From: Pectobacterium brasiliense
Lineage (GTDB): Bacteria; Pseudomonadota; Gammaproteobacteria; Enterobacterales; Enterobacteriaceae
Direction of reading: 5' to 3'
DNA length: 64,000 nt
Assembly: GCF_016950255.1 (NCBI RefSeq)
Contig: NZ_JACGFN010000001.1
Location: forward strand, 2,232,001-2,296,000
Below, one piece after another: positions 35,428 to 45,036 of the stretch. Below the pieces are notes generated by a model. The model was not told the DNA's origin. It made no database searches and was given only the letters and a program-made list of their open reading frames with translations. The position numbers and the translations under genes were made by a program. Positions within the stretch are counted from its first letter, which is position 1, and the number at the start of each line of letters is the position of its first letter.

Positions 35428-38400
35428 TTACGCGCGCAGACTGCTCAGCTCACTGAGCGCCGCCAGCAGCGCATCCTGTTCAGGCTGATGCTGACGCAGC
35501 TGTTCGGTAAAGGCGGTTTTCCCCGCAGGCGCTAACCGCTCTGCATCGCGGTTTTCTGCAGGGAGTGCATCAGAGTGGACAGGCAGTTGCATCGCACCAC
35601 GGTCAGTTGCCCTCTCTGCGCCATCGCCCTGCCCGGTTTGCAGCGTAATCGGTACGATCCGGCTGGTGCCGTCTGCGGCCTGTGCTTTCAGCGCCAGTTG
35701 GATCTGATTCACCTGCACCGCGCTGGCATCGGTAATACGCACCACGCCGTTGCGGGCATCGAACTGCACCCACGCAGGCAGCGGACGCCCGTTCGCCAGT
35801 TGCAGCGTCAGCGTGGCATTGCCTTCACGCACGCTGAACATACGCTGCGGCAAGCTAAAGGCGAGCACGCCGGAGGCATCCGGCTGTAACGCGCCCTGCA
35901 CGCTACTGAAAGCCGACTCCAGCGCCGTTGTCTGACCGCGCGCGCTCAGGAACAGGTTGGAATCAGCCGGACGCAGCGCGGCGTTATCGCGTGTAGACGC
36001 TTCAGCACGCGAAGAGAAGTTGACCTGCTCCAGCGTTGGCATCAGCGATGACATGACAGGATCGAGCACCCAAGGCGCATCCGACTGACGTGCGGTGTTG
36101 GCATCGCGCTGACGCACAGGTTCGGTAACGATGTTGTTCGGTAGCGGCTGCGCTTCCGGGCGAGACAGATCGGCGACGATCGTCTCCAGCGGCTGTTCAC
36201 GTTCTCTTTCACTCGAATCAACAGGCAGGCTTGCGCCCTGCTGCACCAGAATTACCGGTGCCGCTGTTGCAGTGTTATCAGGATTGACTGGCTCTGTTGG
36301 TGTACCGGGGTCTGGTGTGCCTGGGTCGACCGGCGTTGAAGCAGCATTGACCGTCAGCGCCACATTCATTGCCGTCGCGTTGCCTGCGCTGTCCGTGGCG
36401 GTAATCGTCAGGTTGAATAAACCAGCCGCTGACGGTGTGCCGCTGAACGTCCGTGTTGCACTATCAAAACGCACGCCTTCTGGCAGTTGCGCATCATCAA
36501 CAGTAAACGTCAGCGCATTATTTTCAGGATCGGTAAATAGCGTACCTGGTAAGGTATAAGACCAGTGGGTGCCCGCCTGTGCCGTTGGCGGTGTGAACTG
36601 ATCAGCATGACCCACCGGCGGCAGGTTTACCTCTCTCGACAGCGTAACGCCGAGCGCCTGCGCGGCAGAATCGGCTGCGCCGTCATTGAGCACCAGGGTC
36701 AGCGAGGCCGAATCTCCCGTCAACGGGGCGCTCGTCGCCCAGCTAATCTGGCGTGCCAGCGCTGTCGCATCCGCACGGGAAATGGCGGCCGTGAAGGCCA
36801 CTGTGAGCTTGCCGTCCGCCTGCGTGAATGTGGCTACCGCTTGCCCGTCTTTGCTAATGACGCCATTCGCTAAGGTAAAACCGTTGCCCGCAGTAAAATC
36901 GAAGCGATCGCCGGCTGAAGCCACATCACCACGCTGTAGCGTGATTGAGGCCCCCTGATAATTTCCCGCCCCGCCGTTCAATGCATCCAATTCCGCATCG
37001 CTGAGGACGATAGACGGAGCAACGATAATTGCAGGGCCATCGACGCGATAAACCGGCAGGCGAGAGGATTCATCCAGCACCGACACGCCGTTGCCGAGCG
37101 TAATCAGCCCGCCGTCAACCGGCAGCAGATGAGCGAAGCCCGTATCCGCGTTTTTCAGCGTATCGAGTTTTGTCAGTGTCTGACCGTTCAACACATAGCG
37201 AGTGAGTGCACCGTCGCTTTGCGTGACGTACAGCACCCGCGCATCCGCAGAGAGGGCGATATCGCTCACCGTGCCTTCTGCCGCGACGCGAGCGATATGT
37301 GTGAAGGTGCCCGTAACAGTATCCAGCGTGAAGGCATCGATCTGCCCCGCGCTGGCGACAAAGATGCTACGACCATCGGCGCTAACCGTGAGCTGCTCCA
37401 GCCCTGAAAGCGCTACGGTGTTGCCTGCGGCATCGGTAAAGTCGCGGACATGTCCCAACGGCGTCAGTTTGCCGCTGTCGTCGCGCTGATAAACAATCAC
37501 CGCCGAGGTGTCGTTGATTGCCGTGGTGACAAACAACAGGTTGCCGCGGCTGAGAATACTGGTCGGGGCCCACAGATAAGGCGGATTATTCATATCGCCG
37601 CCCAGCGCCTCAACATAGGTTAACGCCCCTGTTGCGGTGTCACGGCTGAAATAGGCTAGCTGGTCGCTGTAGCTATTGATGAGATAAAGATTCTTCCCAT
37701 CATCAGACAGCGCAATCCCCTTGATATTATTCAGATTACCATTATCAATATTATAATCGCTTGCTATCGTGACCTTATGGGTCAACTCGCCGTTCGCATC
37801 ACGGCTAAACCAGACAATCGCGTTGCCGTCGGCACGCAGCGCATACACGCTATTACCCTCGGCGGAAACCTGTAGCTGGCTTATTCCTGTCACACCCTCT
37901 GCGGCGGCGAAGGTACGCACATAGGTTAATTCGCCGCTGTTCGCATCACGCTGGAATAAGGCAATCGCGCCTTTATCATCGCTGACATACAGCGCCAGCC
38001 CGTCTGTCGTACGGGCCGCAGCCGTCACCGTGCCCAACCCGCTAATTGCGGTGTATGTATTCACCAGACGCAGTTCATCGGCAGAAAGTACCGGATCGTT
38101 CGCCACAACAGGCGTGTCATTGATAGCGGTAATCGCCACCAACAAGGTTGTGACCTGAGAATCCAGATAGCGATCGGACAGCGTCACCGTCACCGCCACC
38201 TGCGCGGCTGGCGTACGGCTGTCGCTGGCGTAGGTAATCTGGCGCAGCGTATTTTGCACATCTTCCGTGGTCGGGATCGTGCCTGCATTCGCATTGAAGC
38301 GAATCGTCAGCACACCATCCTGATTACTGACCTGACCAATGGTGACGCCGTCTTTCTGAAGCGTATCGCCGGATAGCGTCAGCCCGTTTTCGGCACTGAA

Positions 38401-41400
38401 GCCCAGCTTATCCAGCGCCGTTTTACCGTCGCCCAGCGTAATCTTCAGCGTTGCGCCGTCGTAGTTGCCCTTACCACCGTTGAGCTTATCCATCTGCGCA
38501 TCGGACACCGTTGCGTCCGGTGCCAGCACGATAGGGTCAGCACGTTCGGTATACGCCGGCGTCGTGCCCGGAATCGTGATAACCGGTGCAGTATTGGTTT
38601 CTGCCTCAGGCACCAGCGTCAGCGTAATCGCCTGATCCAACGTGGTTTCTGGTGCGCTGCCGTTATAATTATTTTCCTTAATCATTAGGGTAACGTGGCG
38701 TTCCCCGCTCGGGTTGCTGCCCAGATAGTTGTAGCCGATGCTGTCAATAATCGCAGCGGTTCCACTCGCGTCTCTCCCGACATACAGGAGAACCGTCGCT
38801 TTACCGTCCTTAACATCAACGGAATATTGTAAATCGCTGGCGGTACGCGGCGTCCCGTTGGATTTTTCGAGCACGATCGTGCTGCCATCGACGCTGATCG
38901 TCTCATTTGGCCCTGACACATCAAATGTCAGCACCACCTGCCAAATGGTCTGCCCGCTCTCAATGGTGTCGACATGCGTATCTTTAAACAGCTTAACGAA
39001 CTCGCCGTTGCCCGGAATCTGTGGGTTGAGCACCGTCGTCGTCAACGTTGACGGATCGTTCACACCGATGAGATTGACGGTGATATCCATGCTAGTGGTG
39101 TTATTGTCGCCGTCATTCATGCTGAAGGTGAATGCCGGCGACGAGCCCGCCTGTTCAGGATCCTGACTGGTGTTGTGATAGGTGATCTGACGCAACACGT
39201 TCTGTGCATCAGCTTGGGTTACCGATGCCGTAAAGGTCACCGTCAGCACGCCATCAACCTGCGTAAAGGTGGCAATCGCGACGTCACCTTTTAGGATGTT
39301 GTCGCCATCAAGCGTTAAACCGTTATCCGCCTTCAAGCCAAAGGTATCTTCCGGTCGCCCACCTTCCTGTCGGCTGACCGTGATGCTGGCACCGTTATAG
39401 TTGCCCACACCGCTATTTAACGCATCTAACTGCGGATCGGACAGGCGGCCTGATGGCAGCAGCACCGTAGCATCATTACCTTCGGTATAGGTTGCGCCAG
39501 CCGTACCGACATTCAGCACATGAACCTTATCGCCGCCAATCAGGTACAGCTGTTTACCGTTTGCACTCAGTTCAACCTGTTGCAGATCAGAGAAGAAAAG
39601 ATTGATTGGGCTATCCCAACTGCCGCTGATCGTGTCCTTCAGCGTCAGGCTGCCATCTTCGGCACGGGAGAAGACGGTGATGTTCTTACCGATCACAAAC
39701 AGCGCAGTCCCATCGGCAGAAACCACCAGCCCCGTAGCCAGCCCCTCACCGGTATCGCCTCCATCATCGGTAATTGACGTTGTACCCGTCAGCGAGAGCG
39801 CACCATCGGCTCCCACGGTTATCGTATTGAGCGTGTACTGAATTCCATCAGCATTAATCGTATACAGGGTTTTGCCATCAGGTGAGAGAGCAAGTGAATT
39901 GATGTAGTACAGGTCATCGCCTTCAGCACGAATCTGGGAAACCTGAGTCAACTTGCCTTCAGCATCAATACGGAACCCAGTGACACCAACTGTATCGCCT
40001 GAACCAGACACAAACAGGTAACGCCCATCTGGATCAAGCACAAGACGGCTCGCGCCGATCAAATTATCGGCCTGAGAAACCGCCGCCAGAGTCCCGTCTG
40101 TCCCACGCTTAAACACCAGTACGCTGCGACTGTCATTATCACTGCCAGACTGGGCAGCGGTGAGATAGAGGTAATCGCCTTGAGAAACGATGTGGGAACG
40201 TACATCCAGCGAATGCTCCCCCAGAGCAGCCGAATCAAGGACGACGGCTTGCGTCAGTTCACCGTCACTGCCAACGCGGAAGATTGTCACCGCGTTGCCT
40301 TCACTGCCGACCACATACAGGTACTGTCCATCAGCAGACAGAGTGACATCTGATGCGCCGGCCAGCCCGGCATGGTCCACAATCTTATCGTTTTGTTCCG
40401 TCTCTTCGTTATAAACGGATCGATAGTTGAAAAAGGTCTTCGACAGGGTAAATTTACCTTCCGCATCACGCACAAAGACGCTCAGCACTGCCGAACCACT
40501 CTCTGGTGAACTCACGACATAGAGCGTTTTGCCATCCGAAGAGAGCTCGCTGTCTTTCACCCCGTTAAGCACATCCACATAACTATTGGAGTCATAACCA
40601 TCAAGGGTGCCGATACTCTGTAAGGCACTGGATTCACCGCCGATCGTTGGGACTTGCGCAGGATCGGATGCAATACTCAGCGTTAGCGTTTGCTCTGCCT
40701 GTGCGCCTGATTCACCGCTCACGACGACGGTAATAGCAAAGGTTCCTGCACCATTGATCGCTGGCGTACCGGAAATCGTACGCGTTTCAGGATCGAAGGT
40801 TAATCCAGCAGGAAGGCCGTTCACCTGCCACGTTATCGCACCATTCTCAGGCCCGCGGAACAGATTAGCGGGCAGCTCTTCGGTATACGATTGCCCTGCC
40901 GTCGCAGACGGCGGGGTGTACTCTACGTTATCCACCACAGGCGCTTTGTTCGGTACCATCATCAGCAACAGACTGGTATCTTTACTCCCGTCACTGAACC
41001 CGATCTTCAGCGAAATCGCTGCGCCTGCCGTGTCGCCCTCGTTACGGTAGGTCACCTGATGCAGAACCTGATTGACTACCGCTTTTGTGACGCTTTCGGT
41101 AAAGACAATCGTCAGCGCACCTTCGCTGCCGCTAAAGGTGGCAATGGTCGCCCCCTGATACTGAATTTCGCTGCCGGACAGCGTAAGATCGCCGCCGCTC
41201 TGGAACGCAAAATGGTCATTTGTCGATGCATCGCCATTACGGCTAACGGTAATCGTCACGCCCTTGTAGTCATCGGCAGCATCCAAATCCTGATCTGACA
41301 GTGTGACGCTCGTGGCAAACGGCATCTCCGCCGTCTGGCTATAGGTCGCGTGCGCCGCCGCGCTGGATATCATCACGCCGGTATTAAAAAAGCGTGCGCC

Positions 41401-44400
41401 GGTATACAGCGATTTGCCGTCTTCCGATAACGTCAGCGTCGTGACAGGACGCCCTGCCGCCAGCGTCCCAGTTTGCGTGAGCTTACCATCCGAACCAATC
41501 GCGTAAACCGTCACGGCACCGTTATTGCTGCCGACATACAGTGTCTTACCGTCTGCAGAGGCAGTCACGCCCCAGGGGTTGCTAAACGTCAGGGCCTCGA
41601 CCCGGCTGACAGCGTTCGTCGAGCTATCGTAATGCAGCACAGTGAGTCGATTACCCACGTTGCTGGTGACCACGTAGATATACCCTTCATCCGTCACGGT
41701 AAAAGCGGAATTGGCGTGATTGAGTTCATTACTGGTAGCTAACGTTCCGGCACTTTTCTGGTTCCCCTCACTGTCGGTATAGGTCAGCGTAACCCCGTCA
41801 CTACCACGCGCCAGTTGGCCGGCATAGCTCACGGCACCGTTTGCCGCCGTCGTGTAAATCGTTATCTTGCCGCTGTTACCCAATACATAAACGGTACCGC
41901 TGGCATCAACAGACAAACCAATCGGCGTTGTGCCATCAACCTGAGTAAACGTCGCGGAATTGCTCAATGTGCCACTATCACCAATGGTGTAGTGGTACAA
42001 CGTGCCCGCCGTAAGCGCATACAAACTTTTCCCATCATCCGAACGGGCCAGCTTCATCACATTGCCTGCTAGCCCGTCAACGCGCGCGGTCAGGCTTAAC
42101 ATGCCCGTGTTGGCATCTTTGCTGAATACCAGAACTTCCGAATTTGCGCTCAGATAAACGGTGGAACCATCATCGGAGAAAACGGCCGCGCGTCCGATAA
42201 GCCCGCTGACCTCCGTCCCATTGCTCGCATCACCATCATCCGTTCCCGGAACGAGGCGCTGTAATAACGTTAATTTCCCTGTATCGGGGTCGCGCTGGTA
42301 GAGGCTTACCCGCGCATCGCCACCATAATTGGCGGCTGTTGTGCCAATCACCAGTAGAGTGCGACCATCATCGGACAGCACAATACTGCTGACATGACTG
42401 TCATAACCGGTAAGCAAGCCGTCGGAGTAATACAAATTAGGATCGACCGGGATATCGGTCTGGATGGTCGGTGCGTTGTTAATGGCTAACGTCAGTGTCG
42501 CGGTAACATTAAGGGAGGCCGTATCCACCCCCTGCTCTGCCACGCCACCATCGTCTCGCAGGCTCACAAGCGTCACGGTACGGATACCCGCCGTCGCCTG
42601 TGTTGTCTCATTGGTATAGGCAACATCGTTGATCAATGCCTGAGCCGCTGCCATCGTCATGCCAGTTGCATGGTGAATCTCCAGCGTCCCACTGCCATCA
42701 TTTAACGTATAGGTGTAGGTATAGCCGCTTGCCGTTTTCCCTGAGTTTGACTGAGTAAGATCAATTCTTGCGCCATCAATAACTAAGAATTCATTGGCCG
42801 CATCTTTCAGACCACCAATATTCAGTCTGACATCCAAGATCTTTTGCCCTGCTTCACCCGCTGTAATCTGCGTATTGGTGAATACCTTGACCACTGTCGC
42901 CGTCGTGTCGTAGTTTGAGAGTGATGCAGCTTCTACAGTCAGTATCGGTGCCGTATTGGTTGTCACCAGCACCGCCAGCATCACGGGCAGGCTATCGACT
43001 TTACCGTCGTTCGCCCGTAGAGACAGCGTCACCACGGAACCACCCGCCACTGTATCGGTATTCTGGTAGGTGACCTGATGTAAAACCGCATTTGCCTCCG
43101 CCCGGCTTGTTCCAGGCAGAAACGCGATCGTCAGAATACCTCCGCTCTGGCTGAACGTGGCAATAGCGCGATCGCCCTGAAGAATCTGCTCGTTCTCCAG
43201 CCGCAGATCGTTAGTGTTGCTGAAATTAAAGATATCCTTGTCTGATGCACCACCGTCACGAGAGACGATCAGTTGCATACCACCATAGTTTCCATTTCCC
43301 GCATTCAGAGCATCGAAATTGGCATCCGACAAGGTTATCCCGGAGGCGATCATCGCATCCGAGCCACTTATTTGCGTCAATAACGTTGAATAACGGCTGA
43401 CCCCCTCACCCGCAACGAGTAAAGAGCGACCATCCTGCGATAACGCGAGATCCCCACCAGTGGTACTTCCTGCCGCCTGGCCCACCAAGGTTAAAGCCCC
43501 CGCTGATGAAACAGCGTAAGCGGAAACCATGCCGTCTGTCGCCGCAGCATATAACCGCGTTCCCTCAGCATTGAGTACCAAACTGCCTACAGGAGGGGTG
43601 CTGAATGTATTAACCAGCGTCAACGCATTATCACTCCCAACGCGGTAGAGCGTAATATCGTTGGTTTTTGGATTTGCGATATAAACAGACTTCCCATCGT
43701 TCGATGCCGCCATCGCGTAATCAACGGGATCTTGTCCCTTTATTTCAAGTGAGATACTCCCCAGCAGAGTCAATTTACCTGCGCTATCACGCTGGTAGAC
43801 TTGCAACTCATGATTGTCGTTAATTATCGCCCCGCTGTGCGCAATGTAGACATACTCGCCCGCTGTCGCGATCACACCATTACGATGACGGAGCGAATCG
43901 GTATGGGTTAACTCGCCAGTTTCAGTATTGCGCTGATAGACAAACACTTCGCGACCATAGCTGCTACTGGCATCCACATAAATCTGCGAACCGTCATCGG
44001 CTATCGCTAACCCGCCGTTCGACCCGGCTCCGACAGAAATCGTCGCAGTATGGCTGGGCATGCCGTTCTGAAGGCTAAATTGCATCAGGTTGCCATTGCT
44101 CGATATGGTATAGAGCGACTTACCGTCTGCACTGACCACCATATGATTAACATGCCCCAGATTTTCAACCGTCAGGCTTTGTTTTTGCGTCAGATGCCCA
44201 GATTCGCCCACGGTAAAGATGGTCAGCGTATTATCCAAACCGGCGATATAAGCCTGTTTACCATCAGCGGAATAAGCAACGTCCGTCCCAGTCGTTAATG
44301 ACTCCGCTTCCAGTAAAGTTTCGCCAGATATCACCGGTGCCACGTTAATTTTGCTGTCGATGGTAACGGTAGCGTGAATATTCAGATCGGCAGTATCTGT

Positions 44401-44979
44401 GCTAGTACCGCCCTCATCGCTCAGGCTTTTCAGCGTCACCACCACGTCACCGCCTGCCACAGTGTTGTCTAGTGGTTTATAGGCAATGCCGTCGATCAGC
44501 TTAGCGACGTCATTCGGTTCAAACGCTTCAGATGAAGCAATGCTAACGGTGACGATTGTCGTCGCGCCACTGACAGCAACGGTATAGCTATATTGACCAG
44601 CACCAGCAGTCGTTTTTGCACCATTACCAGACTCTAATGTAATTTCAGTGCCATCAATGACTAATGCCTGATTCGCGCCCGTGCGGTTAACGGTAATCAC
44701 CAGATCTTTCAGTTCCTGCCCGTTTTTATCTGCCGATACGCGAACGTCGCTGAACAGATCGACCGGTTGGAAGCTGTCGCTGCTGTCGGTGATGGTGACC
44801 GTTGCTTTAACGGGTGTGGCATCGACGCCGGGTGCGGTGTCCGTTGCCGCGACGGCCGCCGCCACATCCACTGCCGTGACCACAGCAGCAGCATCAAACA
44901 TCATGCGCGGTTCCAATACCCACGCCTGACGCGGCGTGCGCGTTAAGCCTGAACCAGATTTTGAGCGGGAAAAAGTCAT
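35428..44979 (-). CDS. giant surface protein (3183 aa) with LEPR-type N-terminus and beta-propeller repeats
   Basis: No classical signal peptide is present. The N-terminus has LEPRMMFDAA (residues 22-31), the LEPR-XLL-type motif of very large exported adhesins. Then repeat modules follow: cadherin/Ig-like domains (about 55-210, 675-835, 1975-2125), four lactonase-like seven-bladed propellers (about 220-545, 850-1215, 1445-1830, 2290-2645; blade pattern LSADGKSLYV...), five modules of about 100 residues beginning LSDxxLDALNxGxGNY (about 546, 1218, 1840, 2146 and 2656), two He_PIG putative-Ig domains (about 1341-1436 and 2783-2873), a Pro/Thr linker (2876-2906) and a unique 275-residue C-terminus. 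Acidic residues dominate. It sits between tadG and the exporter genes. I infer a secreted or surface adhesin; ligand unknown. Confidence 0.85.
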   Translation of the reverse strand: MTFSRSKSGSGLTRTPRQAWVLEPRMMFDAAAVVTAVDVAAAVAATDTAPGVDATPVKATVTITDSSDSFQPVDLFSDVRVSADKNGQELKDLVITVNRTGANQALVIDGTEITLESGNGAKTTAGAGQYSYTVAVSGATTIVTVSIASSEAFEPNDVAKLIDGIAYKPLDNTVAGGDVVVTLKSLSDEGGTSTDTADLNIHATVTIDSKINVAPVISGETLLEAESLTTGTDVAYSADGKQAYIAGLDNTLTIFTVGESGHLTQKQSLTVENLGHVNHMVVSADGKSLYTISSNGNLMQFSLQNGMPSHTATISVGAGSNGGLAIADDGSQIYVDASSSYGREVFVYQRNTETGELTHTDSLRHRNGVIATAGEYVYIAHSGAIINDNHELQVYQRDSAGKLTLLGSISLEIKGQDPVDYAMAASNDGKSVYIANPKTNDITLYRVGSDNALTLVNTFSTPPVGSLVLNAEGTRLYAAATDGMVSAYAVSSAGALTLVGQAAGSTTGGDLALSQDGRSLLVAGEGVSRYSTLLTQISGSDAMIASGITLSDANFDALNAGNGNYGGMQLIVSRDGGASDKDIFNFSNTNDLRLENEQILQGDRAIATFSQSGGILTIAFLPGTSRAEANAVLHQVTYQNTDTVAGGSVVTLSLRANDGKVDSLPVMLAVLVTTNTAPILTVEAASLSNYDTTATVVKVFTNTQITAGEAGQKILDVRLNIGGLKDAANEFLVIDGARIDLTQSNSGKTASGYTYTYTLNDGSGTLEIHHATGMTMAAAQALINDVAYTNETTQATAGIRTVTLVSLRDDGGVAEQGVDTASLNVTATLTLAINNAPTIQTDIPVDPNLYYSDGLLTGYDSHVSSIVLSDDGRTLLVIGTTAANYGGDARVSLYQRDPDTGKLTLLQRLVPGTDDGDASNGTEVSGLIGRAAVFSDDGSTVYLSANSEVLVFSKDANTGMLSLTARVDGLAGNVMKLARSDDGKSLYALTAGTLYHYTIGDSGTLSNSATFTQVDGTTPIGLSVDASGTVYVLGNSGKITIYTTAANGAVSYAGQLARGSDGVTLTYTDSEGNQKSAGTLATSNELNHANSAFTVTDEGYIYVVTSNVGNRLTVLHYDSSTNAVSRVEALTFSNPWGVTASADGKTLYVGSNNGAVTVYAIGSDGKLTQTGTLAAGRPVTTLTLSEDGKSLYTGARFFNTGVMISSAAAHATYSQTAEMPFATSVTLSDQDLDAADDYKGVTITVSRNGDASTNDHFAFQSGGDLTLSGSEIQYQGATIATFSGSEGALTIVFTESVTKAVVNQVLHQVTYRNEGDTAGAAISLKIGFSDGSKDTSLLLMMVPNKAPVVDNVEYTPPSATAGQSYTEELPANLFRGPENGAITWQVNGLPAGLTFDPETRTISGTPAINGAGTFAITVVVSGESGAQAEQTLTLSIASDPAQVPTIGGESSALQSIGTLDGYDSNSYVDVLNGVKDSELSSDGKTLYVVSSPESGSAVLSVFVRDAEGKFTLSKTFFNYRSVYNEETEQNDKIVDHAGLAGASDVTLSADGQYLYVVGSEGNAVTIFRVGSDGELTQAVVLDSAALGEHSLDVRSHIVSQGDYLYLTAAQSGSDNDSRSVLVFKRGTDGTLAAVSQADNLIGASRLVLDPDGRYLFVSGSGDTVGVTGFRIDAEGKLTQVSQIRAEGDDLYYINSLALSPDGKTLYTINADGIQYTLNTITVGADGALSLTGTTSITDDGGDTGEGLATGLVVSADGTALFVIGKNITVFSRAEDGSLTLKDTISGSWDSPINLFFSDLQQVELSANGKQLYLIGGDKVHVLNVGTAGATYTEGNDATVLLPSGRLSDPQLDALNSGVGNYNGASITVSRQEGGRPEDTFGLKADNGLTLDGDNILKGDVAIATFTQVDGVLTVTFTASVTQADAQNVLRQITYHNTSQDPEQAGSSPAFTFSMNDGDNNTTSMDITVNLIGVNDPSTLTTTVLNPQIPGNGEFVKLFKDTHVDTIESGQTIWQVVLTFDVSGPNETISVDGSTIVLEKSNGTPRTASDLQYSVDVKDGKATVLLYVGRDASGTAAIIDSIGYNYLGSNPSGERHVTLMIKENNYNGSAPETTLDQAITLTLVPEAETNTAPVITIPGTTPAYTERADPIVLAPDATVSDAQMDKLNGGKGNYDGATLKITLGDGKTALDKLGFSAENGLTLSGDTLQKDGVTIGQVSNQDGVLTIRFNANAGTIPTTEDVQNTLRQITYASDSRTPAAQVAVTVTLSDRYLDSQVTTLLVAITAINDTPVVANDPVLSADELRLVNTYTAISGLGTVTAAARTTDGLALYVSDDKGAIALFQRDANSGELTYVRTFAAAEGVTGISQLQVSAEGNSVYALRADGNAIVWFSRDANGELTHKVTIASDYNIDNGNLNNIKGIALSDDGKNLYLINSYSDQLAYFSRDTATGALTYVEALGGDMNNPPYLWAPTSILSRGNLLFVTTAINDTSAVIVYQRDDSGKLTPLGHVRDFTDAAGNTVALSGLEQLTVSADGRSIFVASAGQIDAFTLDTVTGTFTHIARVAAEGTVSDIALSADARVLYVTQSDGALTRYVLNGQTLTKLDTLKNADTGFAHLLPVDGGLITLGNGVSVLDESSRLPVYRVDGPAIIVAPSIVLSDAELDALNGGAGNYQGASITLQRGDVASAGDRFDFTAGNGFTLANGVISKDGQAVATFTQADGKLTVAFTAAISRADATALARQISWATSAPLTGDSASLTLVLNDGAADSAAQALGVTLSREVNLPPVGHADQFTPPTAQAGTHWSYTLPGTLFTDPENNALTFTVDDAQLPEGVRFDSATRTFSGTPSAAGLFNLTITATDSAGNATAMNVALTVNAASTPVDPGTPDPGTPTEPVNPDNTATAAPVILVQQGASLPVDSSEREREQPLETIVADLSRPEAQPLPNNIVTEPVRQRDANTARQSDAPWVLDPVMSSLMPTLEQVNFSSRAEASTRDNAALRPADSNLFLSARGQTTALESAFSSVQGALQPDASGVLAFSLPQRMFSVREGNATLTLQLANGRPLPAWVQFDARNGVVRITDASAVQVNQIQLALKAQAADGTSRIVPITLQTGQGDGAERATDRGAMQLPVHSDALPAENRDAERLAPAGKTAFTEQLRQHQPEQDALLAALSELSSLRA

Positions 44980-45036
44980 CGTGTTATGTCCTGTAATAAA
45001 GGGGCAAGTCGCGTCATTCCTGGCTACCTTCAGCGG

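Noticed and set aside
35428..44979. RTX toxin or non-ribosomal peptide synthetase
   Set aside because: No GGxGxD nonapeptide repeats and no synthetase motifs; the repeats are propeller and Ig-like.
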